A DNA stretch of 64,000 nucleotides from an uncultured Pseudomonadota bacterium (GTDB lineage: Bacteria > Pseudomonadota > Gammaproteobacteria > Steroidobacterales > Woeseiaceae): contig CAJXJW010000010.1 of NCBI GenBank assembly GCA_913055625.1, forward strand, positions 1-64,000, in the 5' to 3' direction. The position numbers and the translations under genes are program-made. The notes under the pieces were generated by a model. The model made no database searches and was not told where the DNA came from. It saw only the letters and a list, made by a program, of their open reading frames with translations. This document shows, in pieces, positions 59,201-64,000 of this stretch (position 1 is the stretch's first letter; each line of letters starts with the position of its first letter).

Positions 59201-59794
59201 ATGCAAAACCCATCCGCCCGGCCGATTGTCCTGGCCTCCTCGTCGCCGTACCGGCGCGGCCTGCTCGACCGCTTTCTCGACGAGTACGAAACGATGTCGC
59301 CGGACGTTGACGAGAGCAATCCGGGCGGGCTGCCGCCTGGCGAACTCGCGACGCACCTGGCCCGCCGCAAGGCCGAGGCCGTGTCCGTCAACGCGCGTGA
59401 CGCGCTCGTAATCGGCGCCGACCAGCTCGCCGTTCTCGACGATACGGTGCTCGGCAAGCCCGGGTCTGCGCAAAAGGCCGTCGAGCAGTTGCTGGCGGCC
59501 TCGGGGAAGACGATGCGCTTCCTCACGGCCGTCTGCATCCTCGATCCCGCCGGGCGTACACGCTACGAACACACGGACACGACCGTCGTGCGTTTCCGGA
59601 AATTCGACCGGCGTCTCGCCGAGGCCTACGTCCGGCACGACGAGCCGTACGACTGCGCAGGTAGCTTCAAGCTGGAAGGCGCGGGCTTCGTCCTGTTCGA
59701 ATCCGTGGCGGCGGAAGACCCCACTGCCCTGATCGGCCTGCCGATGATCTGGGTCGCCGACCGGCTGCTGCAGCTGGGCTACCTGTTGCCCTGA
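59201..59794 (+). CDS. yceF: Maf-family nucleotide pyrophosphatase, YceF type
   Basis: A 197-residue house-cleaning pyrophosphatase. Motifs: IVLASSSPYRRGLLDRF, SPDVDES, VIGADQLAVLDD, GKPGSAQKAVEQLLAASGK and CAGSFKLEGAGFVLFE. The sequence fits the YceF subgroup, which hydrolyses 7-methyl-GTP, better than the dTTP/UTPase group. It is divergent from yceD, and its last 16 bases overlap the convergent rluC end. E. coli has the same neighbours. Confidence 0.93.
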   Translation: MQNPSARPIVLASSSPYRRGLLDRFLDEYETMSPDVDESNPGGLPPGELATHLARRKAEAVSVNARDALVIGADQLAVLDDTVLGKPGSAQKAVEQLLAASGKTMRFLTAVCILDPAGRTRYEHTDTTVVRFRKFDRRLAEAYVRHDEPYDCAGSFKLEGAGFVLFESVAAEDPTALIGLPMIWVADRLLQLGYLLP

Positions 59795-60774
59795 CGCGCC
59801 CGCCGTCCGGGTGCGGGCCCCGGCAACCGGCCGAGGAAGGCTTCGAGGTCCGCGGCCAGGGGGGCCGTGAAATGCAGGTCGTTACCGCTCGGATCCGGGA
59901 ACGAAATCGATTGTGCGTGCAGGAACAGGCGTGGCAGGCCGAGCGCGGCGAAGCGCGCGTTCGCCGCCGGGTCGCCGTAGCGCTCGTCGCCCGCGATCGG
60001 GAATTCCGCTGCGGCAAGATGCACGCGTATCTGGTGCGTACGGCCGGTCCGCGGTGCGCATTGCAGCAGGCTCGCGTCGCGATAACGCCGCGACAACCGG
60101 ACCCGCGTCTGCGCGTCCTTGCCTTTCTCGCTGACGACGACGTGGCGCTCGCCGCCCTGGCGATTCGTCACCAGCAAGGGCATGTCGAGCACCTGCTCGC
60201 CGTGCTGCCAGTCACCGGATACCAACGCCAGGTAGTTCTTCTCGACGACGCCCTCCCGAAAGCGTGCATGCAATTCGCGCAGTGCGCTGCGCCGTTTTGC
60301 CAGCACCAGGCAGCCGGACGTTTCGCGATCGAGTCGGTGCACGAGACCGACCTCCGCAAGGTCGGGCCTGGCGTGACGCAGGCGCTCCACCACTCCGTGG
60401 CTGACGCCGCTGCCGCCGTGAACGGCCACGCCGCTCGGCTTGTCGATAACGATGAGCCGCTTGTCCTCGTACAGCACGTGCTCGAGGATTTGCCCGGCGA
60501 GCTTCGGTGCCGGCGGCGCACCGGGCGCATCGATGCGCACCGGCGGGATCCGCACCTCGTCCCCGGCCGCGAGCTTGTACTCGGCGCGCACGCGCCCGCC
60601 GTTGACGCGAACCTCGCCGCGGCGCAGCAGCCGATACACGCGCCCCTTCGGCACGCCGGGCAACTCGCGCCGGAGGAAATTGTCGATGCGCTGGCCGGCC
60701 GAATCCGCGTCCACCCGTACTTTGCGCACGGATGCCGCGGGGCCGGCGTTGTGACTTCGAGACTTTTCTTGCAT
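59779..60774 (-). CDS. rluC: 23S rRNA pseudouridine synthase RluC
   Basis: A 331-residue enzyme that makes pseudouridines in 23S rRNA (positions 955, 2504 and 2580 in E. coli). An S4 RNA-binding domain (QRIDNFLRRELPGVPKGRVYRLLRRGEVRVNGGR, residues 25-60) is followed by the catalytic domain with GLVHRLDRETSG (catalytic Asp near 148) and RTGRTHQIRVHLAA. ATG 60774 is preferred to the upstream TTG. It is divergent from rne, as in E. coli. Confidence 0.95.
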   Translation of the reverse strand: MQEKSRSHNAGPAASVRKVRVDADSAGQRIDNFLRRELPGVPKGRVYRLLRRGEVRVNGGRVRAEYKLAAGDEVRIPPVRIDAPGAPPAPKLAGQILEHVLYEDKRLIVIDKPSGVAVHGGSGVSHGVVERLRHARPDLAEVGLVHRLDRETSGCLVLAKRRSALRELHARFREGVVEKNYLALVSGDWQHGEQVLDMPLLVTNRQGGERHVVVSEKGKDAQTRVRLSRRYRDASLLQCAPRTGRTHQIRVHLAAAEFPIAGDERYGDPAANARFAALGLPRLFLHAQSISFPDPSGNDLHFTAPLAADLEAFLGRLPGPAPGRRARQGNR

Positions 60775-60784
60775 GATCAATGAC

Positions 60785-60812
60785 TTGATGGGCCGTAGGC
60801 TTGTGGTATATT
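60785..60812 (+). promoter_or_regulatory. rne promoter
   Basis: TTGATG (60785-60790), a 16-base spacer and TATATT (60807-60812). It predicts a transcript start near 60819 and a leader of about 400 nt before the rne ATG. Confidence 0.65.
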
Positions 60813-60818
60813 AGCGCC

Positions 60819-61222
60819 CAGCGAGGGCCGCGAAACGTGGGCGAGACTAACCGCCGCGACCGGCACCCGCAATCTTGGCAACACCGTTTGACACGAGTTT
60901 AACGATTCACGCGAGACCCAGCCGGGTCGCCGCCTGACTCCTGAACTGATTTACCGGTCCGCGACAGCGTGACCGGATTGTTTTGGCAGCGCGAGCGGTT
61001 TCCGCCGAGCGCCATCGCGGTACGACCGCAGGGACAGCATGCTGATTTTGTCATTAGCCGTGATCACTCTGGTTCACGTGCTATTCAAATTCGAACCATC
61101 CATCATCAGCGCCGACGCAGCACGCAGCGTTGCGCGCAGCCTGCCCTGCGTTCCCGTCCTGGCCACCAACCGGCACCCGGAACCTCCTCGCCTGCCCTCG
61201 AACCATCTACAAGTAGGGCAAC
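60819..61222 (+). promoter_or_regulatory. Long rne 5' leader, candidate autoregulatory element
   Basis: About 404 nt between the predicted start site and the RNase E ATG, without a supported ORF. In E. coli a leader of 361 nt carries hairpins through which RNase E controls its own mRNA (rne5 element). Similar length and position make an analogous role likely, though I cannot align the structure by eye. An AGGG ribosome binding site precedes the ATG. Small frames inside (from 60969 and 61039) have no ribosome binding site. Confidence 0.5.
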
Positions 61223-63706
61223 ATGAAAAGAATGCTGATCAACGCAACTCAATCCGAAGAGTTGCGCATGGCAATGGTCGACGGCCAGCGCCTGTATGAC
61301 CTGAATATCGAAGGACCCGCGAGCGAACGCAAGAAAGCCAATATCTACAAAGGCAAGATCACGCGCATCGAGCCGAGCCTCGAGGCCGCGTTCGTCGACT
61401 ACGGCGCCGATCGCCACGGCTTCCTGCCGCTGAAAGAAGTTTCCAGCGAGTACTTCGTCAAACCTGCCGGTTCCGGCAAGCCGAACATCAAGGATGTCCT
61501 CAAGGAAGGTCAGGACATCGTCGTCCAGATCGACAAGGAAGAGCGCGGCAACAAGGGTGCCGCTCTGACGACCTTTGTCAGCCTCGCGGGCCGGTTCATC
61601 GTCCTGAAACCCAACAAGGCGCGTTCGGGTGGCGTGTCGCGCCGCATCGTCGGTTCGGACCGTGACCTCGCGCGCGACTCGCTCGACCAGGTCAAAATTC
61701 CCGACAACATGAGCGTCATCCTGCGCACCGCCGGCATCGACCGCAGTGCCGAGGAGCTCGAATGGGACATGAACAACCTGCTGCAGGTGTGGCAGGCGAT
61801 CCTCGACACGGTGTTGAAACGGCCGTCGCCGTTCCTGATCTACCGGGAGAGCAACGCGGTCATTCGCGCGCTGCGTGATTACCTCACGACCGACATTGGC
61901 GAAATCCTGATCGACGACGAGGCGACGTACGCCGAGGCCCGCGAATTCGTCGAGCAGATCATGCCGCACAACGCGCGGAAGCTGAAACACTACACGGACC
62001 CGGTGCCGCTGTTTACGCGCTTCCAGATCGAATCGCAGATCGAGTCGGCGTTCGCGCACCAGGTCACCCTGCCCTCCGGCGGCAGCATCGTCATCGACCA
62101 TACCGAGGCACTCGTCGCGATCGACGTGAACTCCGCGCGGGCGACGAAAGGCGGCGACATCGAAGCCACCGCGCTGAATACGAACCTCGAGGCCGCGGAC
62201 GAGGTCGCGCGCCAGCTGCGCATTCGCGACCTCGGCGGCCTCGTCGTCATCGACTTCATTGACATGGGCCCGCAGAAGAACCAGCGGGAAGTCGAGAACC
62301 GGCTGCGCGAAGCCGTGCGGCAGGATCGCGCGCGGGTACAGCTCGGCAAGATCACCCGCTTCGGCCTGCTGGAAATGTCACGGCAGCGCCTGCGGCCGTC
62401 GATCGGCGAATCGTCTTACCATTCCTGCCCGCGCTGCTCGGGCTTCGGCACGATTCGCTCCATCGAATCGCTGGCGCTGGCTATCCTTCGCCTGATTGGC
62501 GAAGAGGCCCGCAAGGAACGCACCGCGAAAGTCATCGCGCAGCTGCCGGTCGAAGTCGCGACCTACCTGCTGAACGAGAAGCGCGACTGGGTGCAGAGCC
62601 TGGAATCGCGCAACGATACACAGGTCGTCCTGGTGGCAAACGCGAACCTCGAGACACCGCACTACGACATCCGCCGCGTGCGTGACGACCAGACGGAGCT
62701 GCCGGAAAATGCCGGTGCGAGCTATGCGCTGGCCGAAACGGACCCGGTCGCCGAGATCCCGCCGGCCTACGCGGAAGCGAAGGTCGTCGAGCAACCGGCC
62801 ATCGGTGCCATCGCTCCGGCAACACCGGCGCCCGTGCGCAAGAAGGAGCCGAGCGGCTTCTGGGTCTGGCTCAAGGGACTGTTCGCAAGCGACGAGAGTG
62901 AGAGCGACGGTCGCCGGCGGCGCAAACCGGCCTCGAAACAGCGCCGCAGCGACAGGTCGTCGGGCGGAACCCGCGGCGGCAAGCAGAAGCGCGGCGAGAA
63001 ACAGTCGGCCCGTGGCCGCCAGGGCAGCAAGGGAAAAGCGGACGGCAGCCGCGGTTCCGGCGAGCAGCGCGGCAAACGCAAGCGCAAAAAGAGCACGCAG
63101 GAACGCCAGGGCAAGAAGGCCGCGAGCGACAAGCGGCAAGCGCCGGAGAACACGTCGGCCGCCGGCGAGCAGAAGCCGGACGAGTCGAAACGCTCCTCGC
63201 GTAGCCGCCGCAGCCGTGGCGGACGCCGTCGTCGCCGCTCTAACGAGAACGCCGACAACAACGCGCAGAACGCATCGAACGGCCCCGCGAAGGCGGAGTC
63301 CGGCAACGACAAGGCGAACGGTTCGAACGAACCACGCGGCAACGGTGCCAGGGCCCCGCAAACCACCGCTGCGGATGCGCCACCGAAAAGCGACGTGAAG
63401 GAACCGGCGCCGCGCAAGGCCGCGCCGAAACCGGACGTCGCCGAAGCCACGAAACCGGCACCGGCAAAACCGGCACCGGCCGAATCGCCGAAGGCCGAAT
63501 CGCCGAAGATCGATGCACCGAAGGCCGAATCGCCGAAGGCCGATGCACCGGCAGCGAAACCTGCTGCACCCAAGCCGGCGGCCGACAGGGATCCCTCGGC
63601 CGGTCGCGGGGAATCCCGTCTCCTGCCGTGGGAGCCGGTGCCGCCGCCTGCCACGAAGCCGCGTGACACGGCGAAGTCGTCCGGCGACTCCCCGGACGGC
63701 GCGTAG
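61223..63706 (+). CDS. rne: Ribonuclease E
   Basis: An 827-residue endoribonuclease, the core of the RNA degradosome. The catalytic half contains the S1 domain (ANIYKGKITRIEPSLEAAFVDYGADRHGFLPL, about 35-125), the DNase I-like site with Asp in VAIDVNSARATKG and VVIDFIDMG, and the zinc link CPRCSG. A probable membrane-binding amphipathic helix, GFWVWLKGLFA, is at about 544-555. The rest is a disordered, Lys/Arg-rich scaffold that ends in Pro/Ala/Lys repeats (AESPK units). The scaffold is shorter than in E. coli (1061 residues). Confidence 0.97.
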   Translation: MKRMLINATQSEELRMAMVDGQRLYDLNIEGPASERKKANIYKGKITRIEPSLEAAFVDYGADRHGFLPLKEVSSEYFVKPAGSGKPNIKDVLKEGQDIVVQIDKEERGNKGAALTTFVSLAGRFIVLKPNKARSGGVSRRIVGSDRDLARDSLDQVKIPDNMSVILRTAGIDRSAEELEWDMNNLLQVWQAILDTVLKRPSPFLIYRESNAVIRALRDYLTTDIGEILIDDEATYAEAREFVEQIMPHNARKLKHYTDPVPLFTRFQIESQIESAFAHQVTLPSGGSIVIDHTEALVAIDVNSARATKGGDIEATALNTNLEAADEVARQLRIRDLGGLVVIDFIDMGPQKNQREVENRLREAVRQDRARVQLGKITRFGLLEMSRQRLRPSIGESSYHSCPRCSGFGTIRSIESLALAILRLIGEEARKERTAKVIAQLPVEVATYLLNEKRDWVQSLESRNDTQVVLVANANLETPHYDIRRVRDDQTELPENAGASYALAETDPVAEIPPAYAEAKVVEQPAIGAIAPATPAPVRKKEPSGFWVWLKGLFASDESESDGRRRRKPASKQRRSDRSSGGTRGGKQKRGEKQSARGRQGSKGKADGSRGSGEQRGKRKRKKSTQERQGKKAASDKRQAPENTSAAGEQKPDESKRSSRSRRSRGGRRRRRSNENADNNAQNASNGPAKAESGNDKANGSNEPRGNGARAPQTTAADAPPKSDVKEPAPRKAAPKPDVAEATKPAPAKPAPAESPKAESPKIDAPKAESPKADAPAAKPAAPKPAADRDPSAGRGESRLLPWEPVPPPATKPRDTAKSSGDSPDGA
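63478..63570 (+). repeat. Short in-frame tandem repeats in the RNase E tail
   Basis: Units encoding (A)ESPKA or (I/A)DAPKA recur six times; the DNA repeats GCCGAATCGCCGAAG almost exactly. Such repeats can expand or contract without a frameshift because the unit is 15 bases. Confidence 0.75.
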
Positions 63707-63722
63707 TCAGTAAGCGCTGATC

Positions 63723-63751
63723 GCCTGCCGGCGACTACTGCGCCGGCAGGC
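63723..63751. repeat. Perfect 11-bp stem-loop at the rne/phosphatase convergence
   Basis: GCCTGCCGGCG (63723-63733), loop ACTACTG, CGCCGGCAGGC (63741-63751). It starts 16 bases after the rne stop and includes the stop codon and last codons of the convergent phosphatase gene. There is no T-tract on either side, so termination by this hairpin alone is uncertain. Confidence 0.7.
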
Positions 63752-64000
63752 CGTGACGCGCACGCAATGCCTCGAGCAGCGCGCGCGACGCCTCCTCGAC
63801 GAGATCCAGGACCCGTTCGAAGCCGGCGGCACCACCGTAGTACGGGTCCGGCACCTCCTCACCAACGCCCGACGCGTACGGCAGGAACAGGCCGAGCTGC
63901 GACCGGTGCTCCTCCGTCAGCATCGATTCGAGCGTCACGAGGTTCAGGCGATCCATCGCAAGGACGTAATCGAACACCGCTAGATCGGCAGGCTCCACCC
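63735..64000 (-). CDS. Low-molecular-weight protein-tyrosine phosphatase, 5' end outside window
   Basis: The C-terminal 87 or so residues of an LMW-PTP. The sequence AVFDYVLAMDRLNLVTLE and VPDPYYGGAAGFERVLDLVEEA is diagnostic; DPYY contains the general-acid Asp. The N-terminal CxxxxxR(S) loop lies beyond the window edge. LMW-PTPs dephosphorylate tyrosine kinases and other proteins and often regulate exopolysaccharide export. It is convergent with rne. Confidence 0.9.
   Translation of the reverse strand, partial: VEPADLAVFDYVLAMDRLNLVTLESMLTEEHRSQLGLFLPYASGVGEEVPDPYYGGAAGFERVLDLVEEASRALLEALRARHGLPAQ

Noticed and set aside
60969-61299. Two small frames in the rne leader as genes
   Set aside because: No ribosome binding sites; composition is that of non-coding leader, and one runs into rne in another frame.

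Overview
The window is chromosomal DNA of a GC-rich gammaproteobacterium. Three conserved gene neighbourhoods point there: ftsK-lolA-(vanZ-like)-rarA-serS, trxB/aat/infA facing clpA-clpS, and rne / rluC / yceF / yceD-rpmF-plsX-fabH, which is the E. coli order. A type II secretion gspCDEF operon, a lexA-imuA-imuB-dnaE2 SOS cassette and an alanine-zipper Lpp agree with this. Environmental lineages such as Woeseiales or Chromatiales-like groups fit, but the genus cannot be fixed from sequence alone. I see no insertion sequence, prophage, CRISPR array or rRNA. Both ends are cut inside genes: a dipeptidase on the left and a low-molecular-weight tyrosine phosphatase on the right.

Layout. 1-13.9 kb: M19 dipeptidase, small orphan protein, SLC13-type permease, type-2 EF-G, RarD transporter, ExeA-like ATPase with a long acidic tail, diguanylate cyclase, and a coupled pair of exported metallopeptidase-like proteins (M28, DUF885). 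14.1-22.7 kb: an eight-gene, tightly overlapping lipid-modification operon on the minus strand. It has two cyclopropane-synthase-family methyltransferases, a COG2907 flavoprotein, DUF1365, DUF1295, DUF2878, DUF6134 and a Blc lipocalin, and it faces a CPD photolyase. This gene set resembles singlet-oxygen/photo-oxidative regulons. 22.6-28.6 kb: tRNA-Arg(CCU) overlapping the photolyase 3' end, an unusual run of stem-loops, GNAT, peroxiredoxin, histidine phosphatase, small membrane and exported proteins, tRNA-Ser(UGA), LysE and APC transporters, and an SDR. 28.7-41.4 kb: housekeeping genes yccA, serS, rarA, vanZ-like, lolA, ftsK, trxB, COG3146, aat, infA, clpA and clpS. 41.6-47.8 kb: gspC-D-E-F plus an acidic small protein. 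47.8-53.9 kb: the SOS mutasome operon with two LexA boxes. 54-56.2 kb: Lpp, an L,D-transpeptidase and a GST. 56.2-64 kb: the fabH/plsX/rpmF/yceD block, yceF, rluC, rne with a long leader, and the phosphatase.

The most interesting signals are: the photolyase-linked lipid operon; the stem-loop array after tRNA-Arg, including a 51-nt CCA-ended tRNA-like fold; a near-consensus promoter seven bases from the yceD start codon, implying a leaderless mRNA; a GspE without its tetracysteine zinc motif in an operon lacking pseudopilin genes; and intrinsic terminators embedded in the last codons of convergent genes. Genes are densely packed, with many 1-4 nt stop/start overlaps implying translational coupling. 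Only three stretches of about 300 bases or more lack a gene: before fusA, between lexA and lpp, and the rne leader.
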